Shown: in pieces, positions 1 to 8,230 of the stretch | How the letters are laid out: every line of letters begins with the position of its first letter | How positions within the stretch are numbered: the first letter of the stretch is position 1 | DNA from: Spirosoma spitsbergense DSM 19989 | Lineage (GTDB): Bacteria > Bacteroidota > Bacteroidia > Cytophagales > Spirosomataceae | NCBI RefSeq assembly: GCF_000374085.1 | Contig: NZ_KB893522.1 | Span: 16,793 to 80,792, forward strand | Length of the DNA: 64,000 bases | Direction of reading: 5' to 3' | The notes under the pieces: model-generated | The model's input: the letters and a program-made list of their open reading frames with translations, nothing else | The model's database searches: none | Told to the model about the DNA's origin: nothing | Translations under genes and position numbers: made by a program

Positions 1-108
1 TACGCCTTCCCCGGCGACCCACGCCACTGGGAGCGTGACCGTCACCAAACCGCCGAATTGAACGAACTGGGCCGTAAACTCCTCGGTCTCGACTTGTGGG
101 ATGAGTAG
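1..108 (+). CDS. C-terminal end of an unidentified protein (truncated by window edge)
   Basis: Frame 1 is open from the first base and gives 35 residues ending LGLDLWDE before a TAG at 106-108. The tail is charged, with the stretch HWERDRHQ, and looks like ordinary coding sequence. The start lies outside the window, and I do not recognise the family from this fragment. The next gene begins about 100 bases downstream on the same strand. Confidence 0.55.
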   Translation, partial: YAFPGDPRHWERDRHQTAELNELGRKLLGLDLWDE

Positions 109-186
109 GCGTAGGGCTGGCTGCTTTACTGTTCATTTAGTCTATCCTGTGAACGGGTATTCCCAAATACTTTTTTTGAGCATAGG

Positions 187-198
187 GGAAAGCTTTCC
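187..198. promoter_or_regulatory. 12-bp perfect palindrome upstream of UPF0303 gene
   Basis: GGAAAGCTTTCC is a perfect palindrome ending 12 bases before the ATG at 211. It is followed by AGCTTT and flanked by GGGG and CCCC, so a longer foldback over the leader is possible. It could be an operator or a leader hairpin. No function can be assigned from sequence alone. Confidence 0.3.
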
Positions 199-210
199 TA
201 GCTTTACCCC

Positions 211-729
211 ATGAACACAATACTTGAGGACGACATGGCGCGGCTGGCGCTTCAGGAAGAACAGCTACAATTCGATTCCTTTTCGGCCGATATGGCCTGG
301 CAACTGGGTATGCACCTGAAAGAAGCGGTCGAAGCCCGTGGTAAAGCAGCCGCTATTGAGATTCAGCTAACGGATTTTCCGTTGTTCTTCTACGCGATGC
401 CCGGTACAACGCCGGATAACGGCGACTGGATTCGGCGGAAGCGCAACGTGGTACAACGGTTTCACCGAAGTTCCTACGCCATGCGGATGGAGCTACGGAA
501 GAAAGGAACGACGCTCACTGAACAGTCGGGACTTTCGTTGCGGGACCATGCCACGGCGGGCGGGGGATTCCCGATTCTGTTGCGCGGTATGGGGTGCATT
601 GGAACCATCGCGGTATCGGGTCTGCCGATGCGCGATGACCACAATATCATCGTTGAAGTGCTGGCCAACTGGCTTAATCGGTCATTGAGCGAACTGGCAC
701 TCGGACCGGCGGATGATATGGATGATTGA
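211..729 (+). CDS. UPF0303 / HbpS-like (heme-degrading domain) family protein
   Basis: The protein has 172 residues, the usual size for the UPF0303 group of the GlcG/HbpS-like fold. It carries the family's typical C-terminal stretch: GGGFPI around residue 116, GCIGTIAVSGLP, then a DDHNIIVEVL helix. Members are cytoplasmic and were named for similarity to heme-binding HbpS and to a yeast homolog, but their physiological role is poorly defined. I assign no reaction. The ATG at 211 is the first start in frame and follows a 100-base leader. The gene stands alone and converges on the YtxH gene. Confidence 0.75.
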   Translation: MNTILEDDMARLALQEEQLQFDSFSADMAWQLGMHLKEAVEARGKAAAIEIQLTDFPLFFYAMPGTTPDNGDWIRRKRNVVQRFHRSSYAMRMELRKKGTTLTEQSGLSLRDHATAGGGFPILLRGMGCIGTIAVSGLPMRDDHNIIVEVLANWLNRSLSELALGPADDMDD

Positions 730-810
730 TTGAAGAAAATGGATAGCGTTTAAACGGTTTTGTAAAGTCTATAATGCGGTCCAGTCAATCCCCTTTTTCG
801 TGGAGCTGAT

Positions 811-860
811 AACATAAAACGGCCTGCTCCCATAGAATACATTCTATTAGAGCAGGCCAG
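811..860 (-). terminator. Hairpin terminator after YtxH gene
   Basis: GGCCTGCTC at 821-829 pairs with GAGCAGGCC at 850-858. An inner pair, ATAGAAT/ATTCTAT, extends the stem. On the minus strand it is followed by GTTTTAT. It lies between convergent genes and may work in both directions. Confidence 0.65.
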
Positions 861-940
861 AAAACGGGTATATATGTCAATGAGAAGCTTGTCCGTGGCA
901 AAAATTGCCGGACTGTCTTCATCCCTGTGCATTACTATTG

Positions 941-1303
941 CTAGTTGAACTTCAGGGCATCCTTTGCATCGTTTATGCCTGACTTGGCAGCCGAGGCCGT
1001 TTCATCGACCGACTTGTTGTAAGCCGTTTTGGTTTGGTCGCGCTTGTAGTCGACTGTCTCCTGCGTCTCATCCTTGTACTTATCGAATATCTGCTCCGCT
1101 TCGTCAGCGTACCGGTCTGCCTGATTTTCAGCCTTACCCGTAAACTGATCGATTTGGGATTTCACCTGGTTCAGGCCCTCTTCCCACTGATTCTGTAAAT
1201 CATTGGCACCTTTCGTCAACTTCTCACGCGTGTCTTTACCGCTGCGGGGGGCTGTCAGGTAGCCAATCGCCAAACCCGTTAATACTCCTTTTAAAAAGCT
1301 CAT
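941..1303 (-). CDS. YtxH domain-containing protein
   Basis: This 120-residue protein starts with a short hydrophobic Gly-rich segment (FLKGVLTGLAIGYLTAPRSG) typical of YtxH proteins. A long charged amphipathic helical region follows, rich in Lys, Asp, Glu and Gln. YtxH proteins are small membrane-associated proteins often linked to general stress, but their biochemical role is unknown. The ATG at 1303 gives the canonical N-terminus. A 250-base leader region separates it from glmM. It appears monocistronic, with a hairpin downstream. Confidence 0.8.
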   Translation of the reverse strand: MSFLKGVLTGLAIGYLTAPRSGKDTREKLTKGANDLQNQWEEGLNQVKSQIDQFTGKAENQADRYADEAEQIFDKYKDETQETVDYKRDQTKTAYNKSVDETASAAKSGINDAKDALKFN

Positions 1304-1492
1304 AATGGTATATCTTTTAATTCGTTCTGGGATTGATGACTGACCAGGGAAAATTATGCCATAACCTAGAGTGAATTGGCAATAAATTGACTATCAGTGA
1401 ATTGAATTTTGTTCAGGCGTTTATAGGCACTAAATCAATTTGTGTAGTGGGTACTTTTTTCTACAAGTTAGGGGCCATTCGTAGGCGTGAAC
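1304..1492. other. Intergenic, AT-rich, no gene seen
   Basis: This stretch between the YtxH start and the glmM terminator is AT-rich and has no convincing reading frame. It should contain the YtxH promoter on the minus strand, but I found no clear -7/-33 pair. Confidence 0.4.
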
Positions 1493-1527
1493 TAAAATAA
1501 AAAGGCCGCTACGTGTGCATAGCGGCC
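1493..1527 (-). terminator. Rho-independent terminator after glmM
   Basis: On the minus strand GGCCGCT and AGCGGCC (1504-1510 with 1521-1527) form a 7-bp stem with a 10-base loop, followed by TTTTTATTTT. It lies about 30 bases past the glmM stop. Confidence 0.85.
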
Positions 1528-1556
1528 CGGTAACATTTCGGTTAAGAGAGGAACAG

Positions 1557-2969
1557 TCAACGTTTCTCTGAAATCAATTCCCGGATATCGTCAATGATTT
1601 TTCTGGCCAGGTAGTCAGCCGTAGCGAGCGTATCCGATTCGGAGTATATCCGGATTATAGGTTCCGTATTTGACTTCCGAAGGTGTACCCATTCTTTATC
1701 AAACTCAATCTTGACTCCGTCTATGGTGTTGATTGGATTACGGGCGTATTTGGTCTTTATCCGTTCCAGCACGGCATCTACATTGATATCGGCGGTCAGT
1801 TCAATTTTATTTTTGGAGATGTAATAGTTGGGATAGGTCCGGCGAAGCATGGATGCCGATCGCCCCGATTTAGCCAGATGGGTAAGAAACAAAGCGATAC
1901 CCACCAGCGCATCGCGTCCGTGATGCAAATCGGGGTAAATGATACCGCCGTTCCCTTCACCACCGATTACCGCCTGGTTTGCTTTCATCATCTCAACTAC
2001 GTTGACCTCTCCCACGGCCGAGGCAAAATGCTGCCCACCGTATCGTTGGGTCACATCGCGCAGCGCAACGGTGCTCGACATATTTGAAACGGTATTGCCT
2101 GGTAGCTCACCAATGGCCGACCGGTGTTTGAGTACATAATCAGCGACCGAAACCAGCGTGTATTCTTCACCAAAGGGAGAGCCATCTTCACAAATGAGGG
2201 CTAACCGATCCACATCCGGGTCTACCACGATACCCAGATCGGCATTGCCTTTCTGCATCTCCTTGATAATGTCGCGCAGATTTTCGGGTAGTGGTTCGGG
2301 GTTGTGGGCAAAGTCGCCCGTTGGTTCGCAGTGGAGTTTCGTGATTTTTTCTACGCCCAGTGCTTCCAGCAGGAGCGGAACGGCAATACCCCCAGTTGAG
2401 TTGACGGCATCAACAACGAGCCGGAAGTTTCGTCCGGCAATTGCATCGCGGTCAACCAGCGGCAAATCCAGGATCAGATCGATATGCTTCTGTAGCCAGG
2501 TTGAGTCGGTCCGGTATTGCCCTAGTTTACGTACCTCCACAAAGTCGAAGGACTCGGTTTCGGCAATTGCCAGTACATCAGCTCCATCCTGCGCCGAGAT
2601 AAACTCACCGGTTTCGTTGAGTAGTTTAAGGGCGTTCCATTGAATAGGATTATGGCTCGCGGTCAGAATGATGCCCCCCGCTGCCTCTTCGCCCGTTACG
2701 GCCAGCTCCACCGTTGGCGTTGTTGACAAGCCTAAATCTATAACGTTCAACCCAATGCCCTGTAGGGTGGCTGCTACCAGTTTGGATACCATTTCTCCCG
2801 ACAAACGGCCATCCCGCCCAATCACAACGGTTTGTCGGTCAGGGCTTTGTTGTTTGAGCCAATGGCCAAAGGCGGCTGTAAACTTAACTACATCCAGGGG
2901 TGTCAGCCCGTTTCCGCTGCGCCCCCCAATCGTTCCTCTAATCCCGGAAATAGACTTAATTAATGCCAC
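1557..2969 (-). CDS. glmM: Phosphoglucosamine mutase (alpha-D-phosphohexomutase family)
   Basis: This enzyme interconverts glucosamine-6-phosphate and glucosamine-1-phosphate in UDP-GlcNAc synthesis, feeding peptidoglycan. The 470-residue protein shows the four family landmarks: the catalytic serine loop TASHNP (Ser105), the metal loop DPDVDR near residue 250, the sugar loop GEGNGG, and the phosphate loop RKSNTEP near the C-terminus. The N-terminal SGIRGT motif is also typical. Translation begins at a GTG at 2969. Phosphomannomutase activity cannot be excluded for this family, but the Bacteroidota GlmM type fits best. A strong terminator follows. The Anbu/transglutaminase unit lies upstream on the same strand. 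Confidence 0.88.
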   Translation of the reverse strand: MALIKSISGIRGTIGGRSGNGLTPLDVVKFTAAFGHWLKQQSPDRQTVVIGRDGRLSGEMVSKLVAATLQGIGLNVIDLGLSTTPTVELAVTGEEAAGGIILTASHNPIQWNALKLLNETGEFISAQDGADVLAIAETESFDFVEVRKLGQYRTDSTWLQKHIDLILDLPLVDRDAIAGRNFRLVVDAVNSTGGIAVPLLLEALGVEKITKLHCEPTGDFAHNPEPLPENLRDIIKEMQKGNADLGIVVDPDVDRLALICEDGSPFGEEYTLVSVADYVLKHRSAIGELPGNTVSNMSSTVALRDVTQRYGGQHFASAVGEVNVVEMMKANQAVIGGEGNGGIIYPDLHHGRDALVGIALFLTHLAKSGRSASMLRRTYPNYYISKNKIELTADINVDAVLERIKTKYARNPINTIDGVKIEFDKEWVHLRKSNTEPIIRIYSESDTLATADYLARKIIDDIRELISEKR

Positions 2970-3067
2970 GTGCTGGGTTTACTAAATACGTTAAATATGG
3001 GGGCAAAGATAGGAAATAGTGATGGTAAGCAGCACAAAGCTTTAACAGCTCATTAATGCTATAGACG

Positions 3068-3898
3068 CTATAGAAACGTTAGTTCTGAGCGCAGGACGGA
3101 CTTGGCCCGGCCCGTGAACATACCACTGATGGGGGCAACCAGATCGGGCTGCCCCGTTGAGGCCAGAAAAATATGCCGGTTAACCACCACCGACCCTTCT
3201 GTGGGGTCGAAGCCCCGCCAGCCTGCGCCGGGCAGGTATACTTCTGCCCAGGCATGAAGTTCATGCTCCTGCTGGGGATTGCCAAATAGGTAGCCACTCA
3301 CAAACCGGGACGCGATGCCCAGGCTCCGGCAGGCAGCAATAAACAGCGTTGCATAATCGCGGCAGGAGCCTTTCCGCTGGCTCAGCGTTTGTTCGGGCGG
3401 GAAGGCCGCGCCCTCTTCCCGGATCTCGTAGGTGAACTCCCGAATCGTTTGATTGAGCGTCGTTAAAAAGGAGGTTGTCTGCCACCCCGATCCGGAAGCC
3501 AGCCGCCGGGCCCAGGTTTCTATATGCTCCGATATGTCCACCCGCTCCAGATAGGGACGAAGCAGGGACTCCACTTCTTTGGGGTACCGGAACGGTACGG
3601 TTTGCGTGTCAAAGGGGAATAAAACAAAATCGAACGAGTTAAACTCTTCTGAATAGAGTTCAATCTCGACGCAAACGTTCAGGTAGCGCGTTGGCTGACT
3701 AAAATACACCAGTTGCTGTACGTTGCCTTCAACATCGATATTCCGTACAATCTGGGCTGGTTTCGGATCAATAGATAATTTGTAAGACAGCAGCCGCTGG
3801 TAGGGGTACATGCGGGGATACAGGTAAAGCGTTTGCGGCCCCAGAGCCACCGGCATATCGTATGTGTATTCTGATTCGTGCCGAACGTGGAGGTTCAT
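3068..3898 (-). CDS. Transglutaminase-like cysteine protease (Anbu-associated)
   Basis: The 276-residue protein has a bacterial transglutaminase N-terminal beta domain (about 1-150) and a transglutaminase core. A Cys179-His215-Asp231 triad is visible in GSCRDYA, HAWAEV and FDPT. No signal peptide is seen, so it is predicted cytoplasmic. In many bacteria this family is encoded beside the proteasome-like protein Anbu, together with a circularly permuted ATP-grasp protein and an alpha-E protein. Here Anbu lies directly upstream on the same strand, about 95 bases away, but the other two partners are absent from the window. The substrate is unknown. A role in peptide or amide bond processing with Anbu is inference. 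Confidence 0.82.
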   Translation of the reverse strand: MNLHVRHESEYTYDMPVALGPQTLYLYPRMYPYQRLLSYKLSIDPKPAQIVRNIDVEGNVQQLVYFSQPTRYLNVCVEIELYSEEFNSFDFVLFPFDTQTVPFRYPKEVESLLRPYLERVDISEHIETWARRLASGSGWQTTSFLTTLNQTIREFTYEIREEGAAFPPEQTLSQRKGSCRDYATLFIAACRSLGIASRFVSGYLFGNPQQEHELHAWAEVYLPGAGWRGFDPTEGSVVVNRHIFLASTGQPDLVAPISGMFTGRAKSVLRSELTFL

Positions 3899-3993
3899 GT
3901 TTTTTTGTTGTAGGATGTAGGATATGCGCTATATATTGATCTATAGCAGGGCGATTGAGGTTTACGCATCAGCTATACATTCTGTAGTATACA

Positions 3994-4734
3994 TCATATA
4001 TCTTTCACCGCTCTTACTTTTTCAAAGATTGGGTCCATCCAGGTAGCGGGAAGTTTTCGTACCGAGTTGCTGAGCAGCGCACTCCACTGGTGCGATACCT
4101 CATCCATGTCCTCTTTCTCAAGTCGATACTCGGTCATGTGGAAACTATCTTTGGGGTAAATCACAATATCCAGCGGGTAATCGACATCGCTGGCACTAAC
4201 CCGGGTGGCATCGAAAGCCAAAAAGCCGATTTTGAGGGCGTCCTGTAAACTGGATTCGTACGATAGGTTTCGGAACAGGAGTGGTTTGCCGTAGCCGGAG
4301 TTTCCAATAATCTTGAACGGTGATCCCTGATCTACCTCCACCCAGTTGCCTTCGGGGTAAAGCATGTATAGTTTGTGTTCCGTATCATCTTCAAGCTGGC
4401 CCCCTACAATGGCGTGCAGGTTGAAGTTCAACCCATTGGCAACAATAGACGATTTATCTTCCTGAGCGACACGCTTTACCTGTTCGCCAAACGCGTTGAC
4501 TGCCTTATACAGTTTATTGAATGAACGGTCCTGCTCGGTAAGCACTTCACTAAAGTAAGTGATGGCTTTGTCCCGGACGGAACGTAAACCCGAGGTCATA
4601 ATAAACAGCGAATGATTCTCAACTTCGTGAACCGAAATCTTTCGGTTCGACGAAACTTCTGTGCCGGAAGTTAACCGTCTATCGGCGATAGCAACCAGGC
4701 CCGAAGCAACTTTAACGCCTAAACAATATGTCAT
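3994..4734 (-). CDS. Anbu-type proteasome-like peptidase
   Basis: I place the start at the ATG at 4734, giving 246 residues. The protein then begins MTYCLGVKV, as in Anbu (ancestral beta subunit, proteasome/HslV superfamily), where Thr2 becomes the N-terminal nucleophile. The segment LVAIADRRLTSG matches the conserved proteasome beta region. A longer frame to 4806 exists, but its extension would bury Thr2 and would overlap a -7 promoter element. The family forms self-compartmentalising ring or helical assemblies in the cytoplasm. The transglutaminase-like gene follows and is probably co-transcribed. Proteolytic activity is known to be weak or undefined for the family. Confidence 0.85.
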   Translation of the reverse strand: MTYCLGVKVASGLVAIADRRLTSGTEVSSNRKISVHEVENHSLFIMTSGLRSVRDKAITYFSEVLTEQDRSFNKLYKAVNAFGEQVKRVAQEDKSSIVANGLNFNLHAIVGGQLEDDTEHKLYMLYPEGNWVEVDQGSPFKIIGNSGYGKPLLFRNLSYESSLQDALKIGFLAFDATRVSASDVDYPLDIVIYPKDSFHMTEYRLEKEDMDEVSHQWSALLSNSVRKLPATWMDPIFEKVRAVKDI

Positions 4735-4803
4735 TCGATACAGAGGGTAAAGCAGGAGCAGCACAGTAGTGCAAGAGTAAATGCCTCCAGGTACTGCACC
4801 GGA

Positions 4804-4811
4804 CAAATATA
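4804..4811 (-). promoter_or_regulatory. Candidate -7 promoter element for the Anbu operon
   Basis: On the minus strand TATATTTG matches the Bacteroidota -7 consensus TAnnTTTG and lies about 70 bases before the chosen ATG at 4734. No clear TTTG was found at the -33 spacing, so this is half a promoter. Its position argues against the longer Anbu reading frame. Confidence 0.5.
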
Positions 4812-5102
4812 CAGATTGCCCCCGTTTTTGTTCGATTTGCTACTCGTTTTCCCGAAAAATGATATTGTGTGTTGTTAAATTCCTGTAATGTGCTAGCCAG
4901 GGAAGAACAGCGGTAAGCAGCAAAAATGAGACCTCTGATCTATATTATTGTAGGGAAGACTGGATTTACCAGCAATTACCGGTAGGCTGGCCCTTTAAAG
5001 GTACTCGTAAAAAATAGTCAGGCAGGGTAATACCCATCCATTATGCGGGTCTCGAACGGATATTGGATCAACTGGGCCGAACGGTATTTTGGCAACGAAA
5101 GG

Positions 5103-5133
5103 TTTGTTTTTGGGAAACCTTTGTGTTACTTTG
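5103..5133 (+). promoter_or_regulatory. Candidate promoter for the acidic protein at 5173
   Basis: TTTG at 5103-5106 is separated by exactly 19 bases from TTACTTTG at 5126-5133, one mismatch from TAnnTTTG. A start near 5140 would give a leader of about 30 bases. AGGTTT and AAACCT flank the -33 region as a short dyad. The rest of the 4735-5172 gap holds no gene I can support. Confidence 0.5.
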
Positions 5134-5172
5134 GCAAGTAGAAGGTGATCATTTCCTATACATTGTGTTTCG

Positions 5173-5667
5173 ATGAACTTTGACGACGAGGACGACGACG
5201 ACAACTTCCTGGACTGGGATGGCTTCGATGAGGACTACGATCCTGAAGAAGCCCGTGCCGAAATGGAGGCCGAAAACCGGCGCATTAAAAATCTGCCCAT
5301 CCTCCGGAAGGCTAATGAATTGATGGAACTGACGCAGGCCATCGTTGAAACCATCAACAAAGAAGAGGATGTGCTGATGATGCATGAGCAGATGCTGGCC
5401 AATGCCATGATGCTGGCGCCAAAAATTGTTGGTGCCGAAGGAGGGGACTTATACACCCTGCGCATGGAAAACGCCGTCATTATAAAAATGCATGCCCGCG
5501 AATTACTTGCTCAAACATCCTATTGTAAAGCGGAGAAACTGACGGCCACTGCCTACCTGAACGTACTCCGTGAGGAAATAGAGCAATTCCGGCTGTTATT
5601 CGTTGAGTGGGTCAACAGCTTCGATAAAGATAACGATGCCCCCGACGATTGGGGCCTGTTCTATTGA
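5173..5667 (+). CDS. Conserved-looking acidic protein of unknown function
   Basis: This 164-residue soluble protein opens with a strikingly acidic stretch (about residues 4-28 are mostly Asp and Glu) and continues as a predicted all-helical domain with Met-rich segments (MMHEQMLANAMMLAPK). There is no signal peptide, membrane segment or metal-binding motif. I do not recognise the family. It has its own promoter-like element and stands alone between the divergent Anbu operon and the adhesin gene. The coding quality is good, and the opposite-strand frames over it are not convincing. Confidence 0.7.
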   Translation: MNFDDEDDDDNFLDWDGFDEDYDPEEARAEMEAENRRIKNLPILRKANELMELTQAIVETINKEEDVLMMHEQMLANAMMLAPKIVGAEGGDLYTLRMENAVIIKMHARELLAQTSYCKAEKLTATAYLNVLREEIEQFRLLFVEWVNSFDKDNDAPDDWGLFY

Positions 5668-5795
5668 CCTGTTCAATTGCCGCTTCCTTCCTGAGAAAAG
5701 TCCGCCCGCGTCAGCCGTCGCTTCCGTACGATAAGTTGGTGGCGTAAATCACTGTAATACCATGCCGGTAATATATGTTTCGTAACTGGACAGAC

Positions 5796-5803
5796 TATCT
5801 TTG
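5796..5803 (+). promoter_or_regulatory. Candidate -7 element for the SprB-repeat gene
   Basis: TATCTTTG is a perfect match to TAnnTTTG and ends 30 bases before the ATG at 5834. A possible TTG start at 5801 would fall inside this element, which supports the ATG at 5834. The -33 box is not clear. Confidence 0.5.
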
Positions 5804-5833
5804 TTTGTTGGCTATGACCGTTACCTGCCTGAT

Positions 5834-8173
5834 ATGAGAAATTTTTTATCGTCTTTTTGCCTGTTCACCGTACTGATTAACAGGACTATCGCTTTTGTTT
5901 TCCTCGGGTTACTCATTGGTTGGGGGCGGGTATACGCGTCCATTCCGCAACCGGCTGCTGCTCCTGCTGCCCTAACCGTAGTGGTAAGTACCGCAACGGC
6001 AGCCGTTTGTGCGGGAACCAGTACCACACTCACGGCGTCCGGTTGTCCTGCGTCCGGTTCTCTTCGCTGGTCAACTGCCCAAACCGGGAGCGTCATTAGC
6101 GTAGCACCAAAACAAACGACTTCGTACACGGCCATCTGCGAGGTAACCAGCACAACGGTTGTCAGTTCTACCGCTACGAGTACAACCGCTAACACTACAA
6201 CGGCTATTGTAACAACCGTTACGGCAACCACCGCAACAGCTACGGTACGGGTTATCCAGCCGATCACGGTAAAGCTCGACACGATTCCTCCCGTATGCAA
6301 CGGTAATAAAGACGGAATGGTCGTTATCAATGCCAGTGGAGGGTCAGGTGCTTTGCAGTATCAGTTTGATGGTCAGCCCTTTCAAACGCTCAATACATTC
6401 GGTGCTTTGCGGGCGGGTACGTATCCCATCGTTGTGAAAGATACGGAAGGTTGCCTGCTTCAAACGAGCGTTACGCTAACGCAGCCCCCGGCCTTATCCG
6501 CCAGTGTTTCGGTTATCAGTACAAAATGCGTTGGTGGCGCAGACGGGGCTATTTCAGTCGTAGCGTCGGGCGGGTCAGGTAACTACCGGTATGCACTCCT
6601 TAATGTTACTGCCCAGCAAACTAGCGGAGTTTTTCAGGATTTGAAGGCTGGAACAGAGTACACGCTTATCGTCTCTGATAAGAATACCTGTGTGCTGTAT
6701 AAAGATATAACCATTGGGCAACCGACTCCATTTACCATCAAATTAACTCCTCAGTTAACCCGTTGCGTTGGCTCGGCCGATGGTAGCGTGGCCATTTCTG
6801 TTTCCGGCGGGTCGGGGGCGTATCAGTACAAGTTGGGCAGTGGACCCTTTCAGACGGGCGCACAATTTACCGGCCTGGCTGCCGGTACTTATGAGTTTAC
6901 CGTTATTGATAACATCGGGTGTCAGGGAAAACAAAGCACAACAATCGGGCAGCCAGCCCCGCTGGTGCTGACTGCCTCAACTACACCCGTCAACTGTTTG
7001 GGACCTAGTACAGGCTCCATTAAAGTTGGCGCTACCGGTGGTACGGGGGCCGTGACCTATCAGCTTTCCGAACAAACAGCCCCGTCTGCTGCGGTATTCA
7101 ACGGGGTTGCCGTGGGTACCTATACGATTGTTGGGACGGATGCCAATGGTTGCACGAGTCTCGCGTCGGCAACGGTCGGTAAAATAAATCCGGTAAAAGT
7201 GCAGGCCAGTGCCCTACCGGCAACCTGTTGTTCATGTGCTACCGGAGCCGTTAGTCTGACCGCTACGGGAGGGACGGGAACGGGCCTCCAGTTTCAGGTA
7301 ATTGGTCGACCTTTACAGACGAATAGTCAAATCGGCCAGCTGACACCCAATACGTACCGGTTGCGGATAGTGGATGATGGCGGCTGTAGCGACTCTGCCA
7401 CCGCCGTTGTGGTAGACCAGAATCCATTGAGCCTTTCAGTTGGTAGTGTCAACAATATTTCCTGTGCGGGAGGGAAAGATGGTGAGGCAACGGTTTTGGT
7501 AAAGGGAGGCACAAAACCATTTACCTATTACTGGCAGACCGAGCGGCAGGATACCCTCAAAAATTACGCTGCCAGACAGACCGCCCTGCCCGAAGGAACG
7601 TATACGGTGAGCGTACGGGATAGCAATCTCTGTAGCGCACCTACGGTATTCGTTACGGTAAAATCCCTGAATCCGGTGCCACCAAAGCCGGTTGTGAGCG
7701 TAGTCGGGAACAGCACCTTAACCGTCAACCAAACGACGGGTATCCAGTGGTACGTTCAGACGGGAACCAGTCCCGGCACACCGGTTCCCAATGCCACGGG
7801 GCCAACGCTTGTGCCGTTTGCCAGTGGTCAGTATTATGTTGTCACCACCGCCAATGGTTGCGCGTCGCCCCCGTCCGATGCCCTGAATTTTATACTGACT
7901 GCCCTCAATGAACCCATAGAATCATTATCGGTAAGAATTGTTCCGAACCCGGTAACTGACCGTCTGCGGCTGGAAATCGAACAGCCCGAACGGTCGGCCG
8001 TGCAGGTTGAAATGCTTGATGTCTCGGGTCGGGCAGTGCGTCAGTTTCAGCTACCGGCTTTCACGGGTAAAAAGCAGGCCGACTGGTCGCTCAACGGCGT
8101 TCCGGTAGGTACTTACCTGCTTAAAGTAGTGACCGGAACGCGCCAGTCGGTGCTGCGGGTAGGGGTGGAGTGA
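5834..8173 (+). CDS. Secreted SprB-repeat adhesin-like protein with T9SS sorting domain
   Basis: This is a 779-residue exported protein. Residues 1-35 form a signal peptide, followed by a Thr/Val-rich segment (about 60-140) with an early Ig-like unit. Six tandem SprB-type repeats of about 75 residues come next, each with a Cys-x-G...DG...GGSG or GGTG pattern and an AGTY/VxD...GC ending. The last 85 residues (IVPNPVTDRL to the end) match a type A type IX secretion sorting domain. By analogy with SprB and similar proteins it should be secreted through T9SS and displayed on the surface, where it may act in adhesion or gliding. It is much shorter than true SprB. The start is the ATG at 5834, supported by the -7 element. 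Confidence 0.85.
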   Translation: MRNFLSSFCLFTVLINRTIAFVFLGLLIGWGRVYASIPQPAAAPAALTVVVSTATAAVCAGTSTTLTASGCPASGSLRWSTAQTGSVISVAPKQTTSYTAICEVTSTTVVSSTATSTTANTTTAIVTTVTATTATATVRVIQPITVKLDTIPPVCNGNKDGMVVINASGGSGALQYQFDGQPFQTLNTFGALRAGTYPIVVKDTEGCLLQTSVTLTQPPALSASVSVISTKCVGGADGAISVVASGGSGNYRYALLNVTAQQTSGVFQDLKAGTEYTLIVSDKNTCVLYKDITIGQPTPFTIKLTPQLTRCVGSADGSVAISVSGGSGAYQYKLGSGPFQTGAQFTGLAAGTYEFTVIDNIGCQGKQSTTIGQPAPLVLTASTTPVNCLGPSTGSIKVGATGGTGAVTYQLSEQTAPSAAVFNGVAVGTYTIVGTDANGCTSLASATVGKINPVKVQASALPATCCSCATGAVSLTATGGTGTGLQFQVIGRPLQTNSQIGQLTPNTYRLRIVDDGGCSDSATAVVVDQNPLSLSVGSVNNISCAGGKDGEATVLVKGGTKPFTYYWQTERQDTLKNYAARQTALPEGTYTVSVRDSNLCSAPTVFVTVKSLNPVPPKPVVSVVGNSTLTVNQTTGIQWYVQTGTSPGTPVPNATGPTLVPFASGQYYVVTTANGCASPPSDALNFILTALNEPIESLSVRIVPNPVTDRLRLEIEQPERSAVQVEMLDVSGRAVRQFQLPAFTGKKQADWSLNGVPVGTYLLKVVTGTRQSVLRVGVE
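6269..7676 (+). repeat. Six tandem SprB-type protein repeats
   Basis: The encoded repeats begin near VKLDTIPP, SASVSVIS, TIKLTPQL, VLTASTTP, KVQASALP and SLSVGSVN. Each has the order Cys, D/T-G, GGSG or GGTG, an aromatic-rich strand, GTY and a final GC. They are similar in protein but diverged in DNA, so they are old domain duplications and not a recent satellite. Confidence 0.75.
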
Positions 8174-8230
8174 TTGGCAGAATTTCATTGGACCGTCGAT
8201 TGCCGAACGGGGCAGTGTTTGTACCTTTTC

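Noticed and set aside
750..932. Minus-strand 60-codon frame between the UPF0303 and YtxH genes
   Set aside because: It contains the hairpin at 821-858 and has no protein-like pattern; it is better explained as a terminator region.
5821..6330. Minus-strand 169-codon frame over the start of the SprB-repeat gene
   Set aside because: Its Val/Thr/Ala repeats mirror the Thr-rich segment of the plus-strand gene.
5834..8173. Possible DNA satellite in the adhesin gene
   Set aside because: The repeats are protein-level SprB domains and are diverged in DNA, a known architecture.
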